A stretch of 64,000 nt of DNA, taken from contig NC_054741.1 in NCBI RefSeq assembly GCF_018143015.1, positions 57,179,048 to 57,243,047 on the forward strand, written 5' to 3'. The translations under genes were made by a program, and so were the position numbers. Below the pieces are notes generated by a model. The model saw nothing but the letters and a program-made list of their open reading frames with translations, ran no database searches and was not told the origin of the DNA. Of this stretch, positions 30,310-41,842 are shown one piece after another (position 1 is the first letter of the stretch; every line of letters starts with the position of its first letter). This stretch comes from Lytechinus variegatus (Eukaryota > Echinodermata > Echinoidea > Temnopleuroida > Toxopneustidae).

Positions 30310-31525
30310 TTTGCTGTTGTCTGTCTTTCTCTCTATCTGTCTATATATCTATCTCTCAAATTCTATCTCTATCTATCTATGTAACTGCAGTATCTATCTA
30401 TCTAATAATCTTCTCTGTCTCTCTCATTCTTTATCTAACATCTATCTATCTCAAATTCTCTATCTCTCTATCTATCCATCCATCTGTCTGTCTTTCTCTA
30501 TTTCTCTCTCTACCTACCTATGTAACTACAGTATCTGTTAATTTGTCGCTCTTCTCTCTCATTCTTGATCTATCTGACATCTATCTATCTCTCAAATTCT
30601 CCAGCTCTCTCTCAGTCTCTCTATCCATCTGTCTGTCTTTCTTCTATCTATTTATCTATCTATCTATGAAACTACAGTATCGGTTAATTTGTCTATCTTC
30701 TCTGTTTCTCTCATTCTTTATCTATCTAACATCTATTTATCTCTGAAATTCTCTATCTATCTCTCTATGCATCTATCTATCCATCTGTCTGTCTTTCTCT
30801 ATTTCTCTCTATCTATTTATCTATTTCAAACTAGAGTATCTATCTATCTGTTAATTTGTTAATAATCTTCTCTGTCTCTTTCATTCTTTATCTATTTAAT
30901 ATCTATCTCTCTCTCTCTATCTATCTATCTATCCATCTGTCTGTCTTTCTCTCATTCTTTCTATCTATTTATCTATCTATTTTTTAACTAGAGTATCTAT
31001 CTATCTGTTAATATTCTTTGTCTCTCTCCCTCTTTATCTATCTAACATCTATCTATCTCTCATCTATCTATCTCTCAAATCCTCTATCTATCCATCTGTC
31101 TGTCTTTCTCTATTTCTCTCTATCTATATATCTATCTATCTATGTATCTATCTATCTGTTAATTTGTCTATCTTCTCTGTCTCTCTCATTCTTTATCTTT
31201 CTATCTATCTGTCTCTCAAATTCTCTATCTCTCTCCTTCTCTAGCATCTGTCTGTCTTTTTTCTCTCTTTCTCTTTGTCCGTCCATATTTCTATCTATAA
31301 CATCTCTCTCTATATATATATCTATCTATCCTTCTCTCTCTCTCCCTCTATGTATCGACCTCTCTGTCTCTCCCCTCTCTCTATTTATCTATCCATCCAT
31401 CTCTCCCTCTTTCTATCTATCTATCCACCTCTCTCTCTGTCTCTCTCTCTATTTCTATCTATCTATCTGTCTATCTTGTCTCTAGCTATCTATTTATCAG
31501 TCTTCTATATCTATCTTTCGGCAGC
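30310..31525. repeat. CTAT/CTCT (GATA-type) microsatellite, ~1.2 kb
   Basis: Long degenerate array of CTAT with CTCT, CTGT and CATC variants, interrupted at intervals by AATTCTCTATCT and ACTACAGTATCTGTTAAT segments about 150-200 bp apart, so there is a higher-order repeat. The complementary strand is GATA-rich. Confidence 0.9.
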
Positions 31526-31814
31526 TTCTAAGTGTATCAATCCATCAAACTTCAATTTGTCTTTCCATTATAAGTATCTGTTTATTTTAATTTTGTCTGT
31601 CATTCTATTCATTTAGTTAATAATTTATTTTTAGAAAAAAAACTATCATAAACAACGCGACTGCAAAAGCATGTTCGGATTTCACTCGATCCTGACTGCC
31701 GCTCTCTCTGTACATGAAGTGCCGAGGAACTCTGTGCTCTGATCAGTAACTGTGCAAATTGCATGCGGTGGTGGACTCGCCTGTGTCGCACGCTGCATGC
31801 AACCAGCGACGTGT

Positions 31815-31898
31815 GTAGACTCTTCACTAGTCGCTTTTTGGCTACTTTTCCGGAAAATGCCTTCGCCAGGGTGTAAAACGGAAACGCGCGCCCCGGCC
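31815..31898. repeat. Right member of inner inverted pair
   Basis: Inverse of 30098-30182, starting GTAGACTCTTCACTAGTCGC. Its near identity suggests a recent origin or gene conversion between arms. Confidence 0.85.
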
Positions 31899-32631
31899 AA
31901 AATTCCTCACACGGTCAAAGGTCACACAATTCTGGCCGTGCCTCCGCATCGCGTGTACATCAAATTTACCGCGCGAATATTCAGCGAATACGGAGCACTT
32001 CCGCTCTGTATATGGCGTGTTCAGTTACCATGACAATTTGCCCTTACGTGCCCGAGTTTTTGAATGGGTGATCGTAAAGTGGTGCGGCTCTGCTATAGTT
32101 ACTGAAAACATTTTTTAACGCTTGGTGCGGACTATTTTAGCGCGGGCCTGGTACGGACCAAAAAATCATGAGTTACTGAAAACGGTAATAGTTAATCTCG
32201 TGCTGGTTAAAATTTTACCCAATAATTTTTACAGTGAAGTACTTTTTAGGCAGTGTATACAAGCATCTAATTACGGTTAAATTCCTCCAATAGCATTATT
32301 TTGAACAATTTGCTAGATATTCTGCTACTTCGGATGTTTCTGAGATCACTTGCAGGTAAATTTGAAATAGGGTCAGAAAATTAAATTGATATTGTTAAGA
32401 TTCACATTTCGCTTATGTTTTGTTCCTTTATTGTAGCGATAGTCAATAGTGTAAGATATTAATACAACAAATCTATGCAGAAACAGATTATGAATTAAAT
32501 ATACTCCTATCAAAATATTTGTTTGATTTGTATGCCAGTAAATCGCGAGCATGTGTTTATAGACAAATAAAGTAAGATTGTTTTCATTTATGAATTTTCG
32601 TAGTTTTTTGTACATTCTGTACACAGTAAAA

Positions 32632-32842
32632 AAAGTGTTAACCGGTGTGCATAGAGGACCACGCCAGTCATTTTACACCGGTGTTAGATTGACAGTGTTA
32701 GATTAACACCTATATAGGTGTTATTACAACACCTTTGGTTCTTTGGTGTTATGTTAAATCTATTGGGTGTAATTTTAACAGCTCAGGGTGTGGTCCTCTA
32801 TTAAGATCAACTGGTGTAATATTTAACACAGTTTTTATAGTG
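32632..32842. mobile_element. TA-flanked palindromic MITE (CACAGTAAAAAAAGTGTTA)
   Basis: 211 bp, TA at 32630-32631 and 32843-32844. Ends CACAGTAAAAAAAGTGTTA and TAACACAGTTTTTATAGTG; inner GAGGACCACGCC / GGTGTGGTCCTC also pair. B-unit specific. Confidence 0.8.
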
Positions 32843-33259
32843 TAGATGTTAAGAGCGAAATGTAGATAAAATCGAACAATGCAAAAGTTATTTTCCATTA
32901 TTTTATTACTTTCATCAAAATCGCACAACGTAAGATATTTTTTCTTTGAAAAATTAATCAAACAAAAAATGCTTGCATCATTTAATCGAGAACCAGTGTT
33001 ATTTTGCATTAACTATTGGAAAATTCAGCGAATAAGTACTTTGTTCATCACTCGGGACTATAAAAAAATCAAGTGTATATCATCTGGGTTGGCGAATCTT
33101 TAAAACAGTTGTATTTGATAAATTCATGAGAAGTTTACATTTATCAGCAATGCATGCAGCAACAGATCATACGCGCAATTCTTGTCTGAAACACGTTCCT
33201 GCCTACCTATAAAAGTTCACAATTCTTTTGCTACATGGACGGTGTGTTTCCAAAGGTCT

Positions 33260-35990
33260 AGAAAATGTGTCAAGCAAAAAAAAAGTTATCACCCCAAATT
33301 TAAGGTCATTTTCGACGAAAATAAATTTGACAAGCAAAAAAAAAAGTAATCTCGTCCAAAAACACATGCTTTATTTCGATATTGAATGATGCATTTCTTA
33401 ACATCATAAAAGACTAAAAATAGTAGGGGGACATGTGATATTCTGCCCCCTACTCAAAATAGTAGGGGGGACACGTCCCCCCCCCCGCGCCCATGAGTAA
33501 ATCAATAATAATATCGAAATACATAGATATTAAAATTCAAGGAGCAGACAATAAACTTACTGAATTTTAAAGTTCAGCAATAATTTGTGAAAGACGTGCA
33601 TGCCTACATGAATATGCAATAGGTGGGCTGATGATGTCATATATCCCCACTTATATACTTTTTTATAATTTTGAAATCAAACTATTTCTTTACTTTTTTC
33701 ATAGGCCTATATGCTTGAACATCTCCCTTGTAACCAAATAAGTTTCAGCTATACGATTGGCTTAAGCAATAATTCAGTAGTCGATCTATTTTTTTTTTTA
33801 CATTCTTTGAGGACAAACTTTGAAAAGAAATAATTTCTTATCATGGAATACAAAAGAAAGAGTCGTGAGGTGGCATCACCTGCTCATTGCACAATATTGA
33901 GGCCATGTTATAGAACTGTTTCAACGAATTAATGCACAAAATGAACTGTCATATACTTGGTAACTTTGTTATTCCATTTTGATAAATTATTAAGTGTTCT
34001 GTTTGCCTTATTTTACACTATTGATTCAAATCATATAATTTTCAGACTGGATAAATTATCCTCTCTGAAGACATGTAGCTATCAATTAGAATACAGGTTT
34101 CGCTGTAGTTGTACGAATTACCCAAGGTAAATTGCATGGTCATGGTAATAAAAAACGAAAGCCATATGCAAAAACTTAATTCCGACAGATTCAAGCATCT
34201 TCCAAAGCTCTTTTCAAGTGTAAAGGCTTATCAACGAAGAGACAAAACTGAGTAAAACTTTCATGAAAAATCTGATAAGGAAAGAGAAAAATCATAATTT
34301 TTTATTTTTTTTCAGTCTAAAACATTATATTCTTGGTTTTATCCAATTTGCAAGAGTTTAGGTTGCCCGTTGCGGAAAGAGACGCTAAGAGATAGAAAGA
34401 GAGGAAAATCAAAGTCAATTTCGAAATGCGAGCTTCTGATCATGTTGGGTTCGATATCATTTCATTCGCAAGACTTCCTGCAGCTATCTCCTGATCACAG
34501 TGAGTGGCGAACGGATGAAAGGCCTTGGTGCCCCCCCCCCCCCCAATTTGTTACGACCAAGAAAAAAAAAGAAAAAGGGAAGAAAAGAAAAGCAAAGCAA
34601 ATACAGAACGGTGAGTTATGATATCATTTTCTGAATAATATGTCAAACTCTATCACAAAAATTGATTTTAAAATAAAAATGTCGAAAGTTTTACTCACGC
34701 GCTTTGCTTGCTCGCAACTTAAAAAAAAAGAATTTTAGCCCGAAACGCCATATAAAGCTTTCTCAAAATTTTGGGTCTGATCACAGTATCGTTGGAGATA
34801 TTTTGAACATAAACTTTGAATAAAGCTTATGATCGTAGAACATTTTTCTACGATTGATTGCATTAACTATAATGTATATTTACTCGCTAACCTTTGTGTT
34901 ACGATTAATCGCTAACTTTTGTGTTACGGGACCCAGAACTAAATTAGTGTAACCTTTCTACCAAGATGAAGTACATGTTAACAGGGTTTAGCAGCTAGTC
35001 AAGATAAATGTTTCAATCAAAGGGATACACGTTTCTTTAAGTGGTGCTTGAAATGGGCGATGACTTTTTATTCCTTTCTCGTATTGGTTTTGTATACCCT
35101 TTTATAACAAAAGATTAGTATATTTTATACTGAAAATGATATTTTGTGAAAGGAAAGATAGAAAATGTTTTTGAATGAATAAATGAATAATGAGGTAGTT
35201 GCATTCTCTGCCACTGTTCTCGTGCTCAATCACTTTCTGGTTGTCTGATTTTTCGTTTTTCCTTTTATGGAACTTGACCTTTTCGATAATGTTTCCTCAT
35301 TCTTATTTTTTCATGCTGTTCTATTATATTTAGCTTATTTCGTTAATTTCGTTTTGACAAGTTGCTTATTATTTTGCATTATTCGTTTCATTTTTTTCAT
35401 ATACTGAAGAAGGCTGAGAACCGACATTTTTATTATATACACACTTACAGACGCGTCGATCCTGGGGGGGGGGGCAGGGGGCGATCGCCACACCAGTGAA
35501 AATATTGGGGGGACAAACATATCATTTTGCCCCCCCCTCAATAATTCTGCATGTGCAAAAATGAAATAAGATTTTAATGTTACACAGCAAGCGAGATTGA
35601 GATACACAACTCGTTCTTTATTTAAAATCGTGCTCAAATTTTCCGCTTTTCAGATTGGAATATAAATATTTTTAGCTCGCGCTTCGCGCTCGCATCATTT
35701 CTGTGGCAAAAAAAAACATTATTTTCATGATTAAATACTTAGGTGAATAGTACTGTTTTCAGTTCAAAACCTCAAAAGAACTCCCGCTTCGATTTGCAAT
35801 AATAGTCTTTTGTTGAACTCAATATTTATTCCACAATCTCAAAGTTCGGCCAGTCATGTGACCACTTAGATCTTTATATTACCTACACGACCGATACGTC
35901 TGTACTGAATAGGAGATCTTGCTTGATTATCATCGTCAAACAACACACAATTTCTTCAAATCCACGTCTGACGAGGAAAAATTATTCATC
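33260..35990. other. Intergenic between GSTT-B flank and GSTT-C, repeats only
   Basis: No gene is recognised. Contains a family-1 foldback-like stretch (about 33540-34065: GGTGGGCTGATGATGTCA), C-run-bearing fragments of TIR elements (33450-33490, 34530-34545, 35460-35530), a GCTCGCGCTTCGCGCTCG palindrome at about 35672, and a TACGATTGATTGC repeat near 34848. Confidence 0.5.
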
Positions 35991-36102
35991 ATGGTTGTCA
36001 AGATTTACATTGATATGCTATCCCAGCCTTGCCGATCGCTCATCATCTTCCTCAAGAACACAAAGATTCCGTTCGAATTGGTAACGGTCAACCTCCGAGA
36101 TG
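35991..36102 (+). CDS. GSTT: GSTT-C exon 1
   Basis: ATCATGG start context, ends before GTAATA in phase 1. Encodes MVVKIYIDMLSQPCRS with Ser11. Confidence 0.92.
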
Positions 36103-38249
36103 GTAATACTTTTTTTATCATTTTGCAATGTAGGATTTAGGATTTGTTATTGTTCGTTATCAATAAAATTTCTTTATCTGTAGGACTATCATCTTTATCA
36201 TATTCATTCATCTGATTACCGCTATCGAAAGGGTACCTTCAAATCTCTCAATAATACATGAACCTCACAGAAGTTGTTAAACAGTTTAACATGTCTAAAC
36301 AACCATGTGTAATTTATTGAAGATTGAATAAAAAATTAACTGTGTTGTTTTAGTTTTCAAACACTCTTTTAAAATTCAACGACTACTGTGGAGTTCAAAT
36401 AGTAGCCAGCGTTGTACAAACTTGATCGAGAGAAATTTAAAAAGCAAAAAGCAAAAAAAAAAAGGATTCACTACAAAATGAAGGTCATTTTATTTCATTA
36501 TTTTTCCATTTTTGCACATCTTCCAGAATATCTGTACTGGGGGTGCTGCCTATGAAGAATAATACCCGCAGCACGCCCAAGGAAAAATTTTGGGGGTGAT
36601 GCACCCCCGTTTCCCAGTGTCATGATTAACAAGCCAGACAAGATAGCGTTTACATTCAGATGTAATTAGCTTGAAGCCTCGTGGTGTAGCAGTTCTGCCA
36701 CTCCCCTGGTAATCTGAAGGTCGTTAGTTCGAATCCCAGCGTGGCCTAACGTCCTTTCGCAAGGCGTCAAGCCATATATTTTTCCACTCTCTATCCAGGT
36801 GTTAAATGGCTATCAAATAGGATGCGAAAGTTTATGTAGTATACCTAGAAATTGAGTATTGGAACTCTTGTTGGAATGCTGCCCAGGGAGTGGAGGAAGA
36901 TTGTGCATTATTTTTATACGGGCATGCCATCAGGATCCGATGTCCGCGGGGTAATAGTATAATAATTGCAAAATAAAGCGCTGAGAAACAAAGCTTATTA
37001 AGCGCTATAATGTAACTATCATTATTTATTTTGATGATTTCACGTAGAAACAATCAATATATCGATTTCGCAATATGGAGGAAAGTTCAAGGAAAGAAAT
37101 CCTCATATCGAGGGTCTTAAAGTCAAGTCAGCACAAGTCTTGACCATCATGGGACGTTTGCCTCCATAATAATTTTCATTCCTTCTTCAAATAATTAACG
37201 ATCATTTTGACCAGTTTAACAAATATTAGATATCGGCAGTTCCGTTTGTTTTTCATTAATATTCAACTAAAGATAGCACTTGTAGGACTTCATATTTGAC
37301 AATATCACCTCTTGGATTCGGGATTGACCTTTTTTGTGGCAATAATGCGATACAGGTGTATAATCAAAGGATAAGGTGAAGTAGCGATATCTTTTCGTGA
37401 ATTTGCATTTTAAAAATGATAAATGATTTCACCTTTAGCACGAAAATAGCAGAAGCCAAACCAGTGGAGTACAGATGAGAGGCCTTAAGGGGAAGGGTTG
37501 CCCCCCCCCCCCAGAAAAAAAATCACGAACAAGAAAATATAAAGAAAGAAAAGACAGAAGAGTGAAATATGATATTATTTTCTGAAAATTGCGTCAAAAT
37601 CTTATACAAAGTGTCAACATTTTTGCTCGTTCGCTTCATTCGCTCGCTCACTTTAAAGAAATAGATTTTGCCCGCTAAGCAATATCTAACCCCTCGAATT
37701 TGTGGACTCATTACACCTTTGAGCAAAACCCTCAGTGATGCACAATTTTAAAGGAAGGTGCTTCATAGTACTCATACAAATTTCCAAATTTTTTTCGGTT
37801 TTCTTGGTTCTGAATATCAATTGAAAGAGATGCAAGATTCCGGTGACCCTGGTTCGATTCCCAAGTGGTGCGCTAGTGCCCTTTGGTAAGGCATTTATCC
37901 TCGTTACCGGGTCCCTCGGAGAGGACCTTAAGCCGTTGGTCCCCTGGTTGCTTGCTCACAGGCATTCGTGCTTTCTTAGCAGTCAGGTAAAAAAAGCCTA
38001 GGTATAACTTTGTAATATTCCTTAATTAGTAGGAAATCAGTTCAATTGTTTATCGTTATCCTGATATTTTCAATTTGTACCTCAACTAATCAATTTCCTC
38101 TTCTCAGGTAGTCATATGAAACCAGAATACAAGAAAATTACACCTCTGTGCACTGTACCAGCTATTCAAGATGGAGACTTTAGTATGGGGGAAACGTAAG
38201 CTAACACATTTCTGTATTATAATTTCCAGGTTTTCCCTTCTCCCTCTCA

Positions 38250-38281
<32 letters not shown>

Positions 38282-38319
38282 TCAAGTTGCAGCTCTCCCT
38301 CTCTCTCTCTCTCTCTCCC

Positions 38320-38355
<36 letters not shown>

Positions 38356-41300
38356 TTAAATATATATATATAAAACAGATACATGTAATTCGTGTCAGTA
38401 TGATGCATTCTGAGATGTCACACAGTCACTACAAGTATTTCCATGATTTATTTTAGCCATTTTACTTTTATTATATTGAATAAAAAAAATGGTCTTAGAT
38501 TCAACGAGAAAGGGGTATCTGCCATACCACAGTAAACTTGTTGCATGAAAAATCAAACAAAATTTTACATTTTGGAGAAAAACTGGAAATATCTGAATTT
38601 TTTTACAGTTAGATAAAAAAAAAAAGAGAATGCTGAGTGTGTGGTGGCATTGCGATGCATCGAATCCCCAATTCGCATACCGCCCATGGTGTACATTTGG
38701 ATTTTTAAAAATCATTTTATATTATGAGCTCATCTTTTCCTAATCTTATGCCAGAAATCGATCATGACATTTTTCAATCACATGACTCTTTGATTTTTAT
38801 GTATGCCTATCAAATCAAGTTTATATGGGGGTTTCCGAGACCTTAAAGATCTGGAATATATGATGAAAAACCCTTGTTCAAATACCAATATGCTGTCTTT
38901 TTTAAATTCTTTTTCAAATGTTTTAAACAGCATGGCGATCATTAGGTATTTGGCGACGAAATATTCAGACCTAGTCCCTGACCACTGGTACCCGAAGGAT
39001 CTAGAGAAAAGAGCCAGAGTTGATGAATACATGGCATTTCATCATACAGGTACAAGAGGAGGATGCGGTCGTATCTTTTACAGTGAGGTGAGTCTTTACT
39101 TTTCCCCGTCGAGATATTTTGTTTGTTTGTTTGAAAATAAGTATATAAAAGAATAAATAAATGAATAATAAAATAAATATCAAGATGATGAATAGATAGA
39201 TAGATCGGTCTAGATACAGATATATTAATCAATGAATTAAGAAATAAATAATAAAGCAATAAATGAATAAGTACGCAAATAAATAAATGATTAAATAAAT
39301 AAATCAATCAATCAATAAATAAATAAATAAATAAATAAGTATTAAGTAAATAGCCAGATCTATTGAATAGCTGCGATTTCAAATATTCATTAGGAAACGA
39401 AGAAACAATGTAACCCATAGCGGGCTCTGTTTATGCACTGTACTCCTGCCGTTGGATCAAGTTCACATACCTAAATTTGAGCAGTTTGAATAAAATTCTC
39501 CACAAATTCCATTATGTTAACACGATGTGAACAATTTTAGGGCATGCTGACGAATACGAAAGGGGTACTCCGGGCTGAAAATGTTTTGTAGCGTAGAATT
39601 CCGAGATCAAGATGCTGAAAACTTCATCAAACTTAGATAACAAAGTTATTGAATTTAATTTCAGCAATATTTTGTGAAATCAATATAATCAGTATGCACT
39701 AGGTGGGCTGATGATTTCACATCCCCACTTTCTTTTTTCTGGTGGTATTACATGATTTTTTTCAAATATCTGTGAATAATATGTCTCCCTTGTAATGAAG
39801 TTGCAGAAACGAATTATAATACATAATGCACTAATTCAGTTGTGAATCCAATTTGTTTAGTTCTTCGAGATTTTTTAAATTAACCTAATTTCATACAAAA
39901 AACAAGTGGGGGTATGACATCATCAGTTTGTTCATTGAATATTTTTAGACATGTATGGAAATGTTTCACCAGAATAATTCAAATATTTAAAATGCCATAA
40001 TTGTGTTATTCCTTGTCTGATTTTGATCAAATTTTCATTGTTTTGTTTGTCTGATTTTCCTTTGTCTGTTTAAATCATACTATTTTCGGCCTGGAGTACT
40101 TCTTATTTCAGCAAGTATATAATTTCTCATAAGCGAAAGAAATGTTGTTATCATTATCCGAAATGCGTACTATTTCCAGATAGTATTCTGTTAAACCCCA
40201 TAACAAAAACAAACCGTATGATTATTTTTTTTTATAGAAAACGGTCAATTTCTCACAATTTAAAATTCATGAATTGGAATATTCACGAGGTTCTCCAGCA
40301 GCTTCCACAGGATGTTTTCTTTAATTTGTAGCAGGAACAATTGCTTCCTAATGTACTACATCTTTTTATATATATATAATACAGATCGTTATCCCAATGC
40401 TATCTGGAGGAAAGGAGCATGCATCGGAGGAAAAATTGAAGAATGACGAAGAAAATCTTACCAAGCAGCTTGATAAGCTGGAGCATGCTTTCTTACAGGA
40501 CAATGCTTGGCTGGCCGGGGATGACATCTCAGTTGCTGATGTGCTGGCCGTTTCTGAGGTAAGAATTGAAGAGTTTGGTTGCAAAAGGGGTTAGGTCCAC
40601 TTTGGATCATTCCGAGAAAAATCACGTTTTTATTCTCACGTATTGCAATATTCTTATAAGAAACTAAATTGCCATGAATATACTACCCTATCATGTGAAC
40701 ATAAAATTGGGTATAAAAAGAAATCCACCCGTCTTCAATTTTGTTCTTTATATTTGTTAAAAAATCACCCGTGGACCTAACGCCTTTTGCAAGCAAACTG
40801 AAATTAATCCAATCTCTTTTGAGTAAAAAAGTGATTTTTCTTTGCCACTGTTATCCACGTTTTAAAGTGAATTTTAATTTTTCTTTGGTATCAACATCAG
40901 AGCGACTAAAAATCTATCGGTTTTGAGAAAGAAAACAATAAAATTCATTAAAAATGTACCCAACCCCTTTTGACAAATGAGCTATTCAGAAGACTTTGGT
41001 TGCAAAAGGGGTCCGAAGTCCACTCCACGTTTTAAAGTGAATTTCAATTTTTCTTTGGTATCAACATTAGAGCGACTAAAAATCTATCGGTTTGAGAAAG
41101 AAAACAATAAAATTCATTAAAAATGTACCCAACCCCTTTTGACAAATGAGCTATTCAGAAGACTTTGGTTGCAAAAGGGGTCCGAAGTCCACTCCATTTT
41201 TTTTTCAATTGTTCTCTGTTGCAATAATTGTGTAAAAGATTATGACAGTAGCTTTTTTTTGGGGGGGAGGGGTAATATTTATTGGCGACTATTTTCATCA

Positions 41301-41783
41301 TCTTTAACAGGTATATTCATAATCAATATTTTTACAGTATATCAGTGTATATACTTGCAATCGTTTACAAAATATAGTGCATATATTGTCGCTGTCGGCG
41401 TTCGGAATAGCAAACACATGGCGAAATATCCACCATCCGGTGGCTAGATAATTTCGAACCAGCTGAAATAAAATATCAGTCAGTGTTCGACAAATCTTGG
41501 GTACTTTTGTCAAAAGATGTCAAGTGTGTTAAGGGTGATGTTACCAATGTTATCGATAGTCAAACCTACCTTGATACTGAGACTGTTTTTTCCTCATGAT
41601 TCCTTCTATTTTTCTCTCACATGTATAATACAGATGATGCAGAATACCATTAATGGGCGCGATGTAACAGAGGGTCGACCTAAACTCAGGGCTTTTGTTG
41701 ATCGTGTGAAAACTCGCCTCAATCCGACATTTGACGAAACTCACGCAGTATTGTACGAATTTAGGGCTAACTATAAGAAATAG
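35991..41783 (+). CDS. GSTT: GSTT copy C: glutathione S-transferase theta, five exons, intact
   Basis: Exons 35991-36102, 38108-38195, 38931-39087, 40385-40558 and 41634-41783 have exactly the same lengths and phases as copy B and join to 226 residues plus stop. Same predicted role as copy B: a cytosolic theta-class transferase with Ser11 in SQPCRS, VPA at residues 54-56 and Glu66-Thr67. It is the most divergent of the three: exon 2 opens GSHMKPEYKK, exon 3 ends CGRIFYSE, and exon 5 ends in two lysines. Introns do not align with A or B, so C split off before the A/B duplication. A spaced AATAAA lies at 41837-41842. Introns carry two SINEs, simple repeats, a TTAA-bounded foldback and a 170-bp tandem duplication. 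Confidence 0.92.
36672..37030 (+). mobile_element. tRNA-derived SINE in GSTT-C intron 1
   Basis: Head with A-box-like TGGTGTAGCAGTTCTGCC and B box GTTCGAATCCC (36727-36737), then an unrelated body ending near AATAAAGCGCTGAG and AAGCGCTATAATG. Same strand as the gene. Exact ends are uncertain. Confidence 0.65.
37836..38010 (+). mobile_element. 5'-truncated tRNA-derived SINE in GSTT-C intron 1
   Basis: Keeps a B box GGTTCGATTCCC (37851-37862) and a conserved-looking body (GTGCCCTTTGGTAAGGCATT, GAGGACCTTAAGCCGTTGG), but no A box upstream. Confidence 0.55.
38108..38195 (+). CDS. GSTT: GSTT-C exon 2
   Basis: 88 nt after TCTTCTCAG and before GTAAGC. Encodes KKITPLCTVPAIQDGDFSMG. Confidence 0.92.
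38240..38375. repeat. CT and TA simple repeats in GSTT-C intron 2
   Basis: Two blocks of TC dinucleotide repeats followed by TATATATA runs. Confidence 0.9.
38931..39087 (+). CDS. GSTT: GSTT-C exon 3
   Basis: 157 nt after TTTTAAACAG and before GTGAGT. Encodes MAIIRYLATKYSDL and WYPKDLEKRARVDEY, ending CGRIFYSE. Confidence 0.92.
39140..39345. repeat. AAAT-rich simple repeat in GSTT-C intron 3
   Basis: Degenerate AATAAATAAATG repeats, with a GATAGATAGATC patch near 39195. Confidence 0.85.
39556..40103. mobile_element. Foldback family 1 (TCCGGGCTGAAAAT) in GSTT-C intron 3
   Basis: Left end GTACTCCGGGCTGAAAATG, right end ATTTTCGGCCTGGAGTAC, inverted. The inside has AACTTCATCAAACTTAG, TATTTTGTGAAATC and GGTGGGCTGATGATTTCAC, shared with 49133-49723 and 56395-57362. 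Confidence 0.75.
40385..40558 (+). CDS. GSTT: GSTT-C exon 4
   Basis: 174 nt after ATAATACAG and before GTAAGA. Encodes IVIPMLSGGKEHASEEKLK through VADVLAVSE. Confidence 0.92.
40855..41194. repeat. 170-bp tandem duplication in GSTT-C intron 4
   Basis: Two nearly identical units begin at 40855 and 41025 (CCACGTTTTAAAGTGAATTT), each ending in GGTTGCAAAAGGGGTCCGAA. They extend a repeat at 40572-40812 with TTGCAAAAGGGGTTAGGTCC and its near inverse GGACCTAACGCCTTTTGC; the same repeat recurs at 44700-45135. Confidence 0.85.
41634..41783 (+). CDS. GSTT: GSTT-C exon 5
   Basis: 150 nt after ATAATACAG, ending TAG. Encodes MMQNTINGRDVTEGRPKLRA and the C-terminus. Confidence 0.92.
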   Translation: MMQNTINGRDVTEGRPKLRAFVDRVKTRLNPTFDETHAVLYEFRANYKK

Positions 41784-41836
41784 ATATCAATCATCACATT
41801 CCTGCACCGCACCCAATATAATTATTAAAATGTTCT

Positions 41837-41842
41837 AATAAA
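41837..41842 (+). promoter_or_regulatory. Polyadenylation signal of GSTT-C
   Basis: AATAAA 54 nt past the TAG stop, the expected position for a short 3' UTR. Confidence 0.5.

Larger units (their letters stand above)
26938..32186. mobile_element. Giant composite foldback element, 5.25 kb
   Basis: The ends CCCCTTTCAGTAACTC and GAGTTACTGAAAACGG are inverted copies, followed inside by very GC-rich GGCCCGGGCC-type sequence. Inside lie a palindrome of ~188-bp repeats (about 27140-30063), a second inverted pair (30098-30182 / 31815-31898) and a CTAT-rich microsatellite (30310-31525). Open frames on both strands are by-products of the repeats; there is no transposase. The 15-bp outer inverted repeat is imperfect and no target duplication is certain. 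Confidence 0.65.
26738..32236. mobile_element. Palindromic MITE split by the giant foldback element
   Basis: Left part 26738-26937 (CACTCTAGAAATTATTGGG) and right part 32187-32236 (TTACCCAATAATTTTTACAG) are the two ends of the same MITE found whole at 17109-17336. The 5.25-kb element 26938-32186 lies inside it, so the large insertion came after the A/B duplication. Confidence 0.6.

Noticed and set aside
30255..31616. Several open frames of 93-163 residues rich in Ser, Leu and Tyr
   Set aside because: They are translations of the CTAT/CTCT microsatellite; overlapping frames stay open because the repeat unit lacks stops.
36672..36740. A tRNA gene on the plus strand
   Set aside because: Only promoter boxes match; it runs into an unrelated body, so it is a SINE head.
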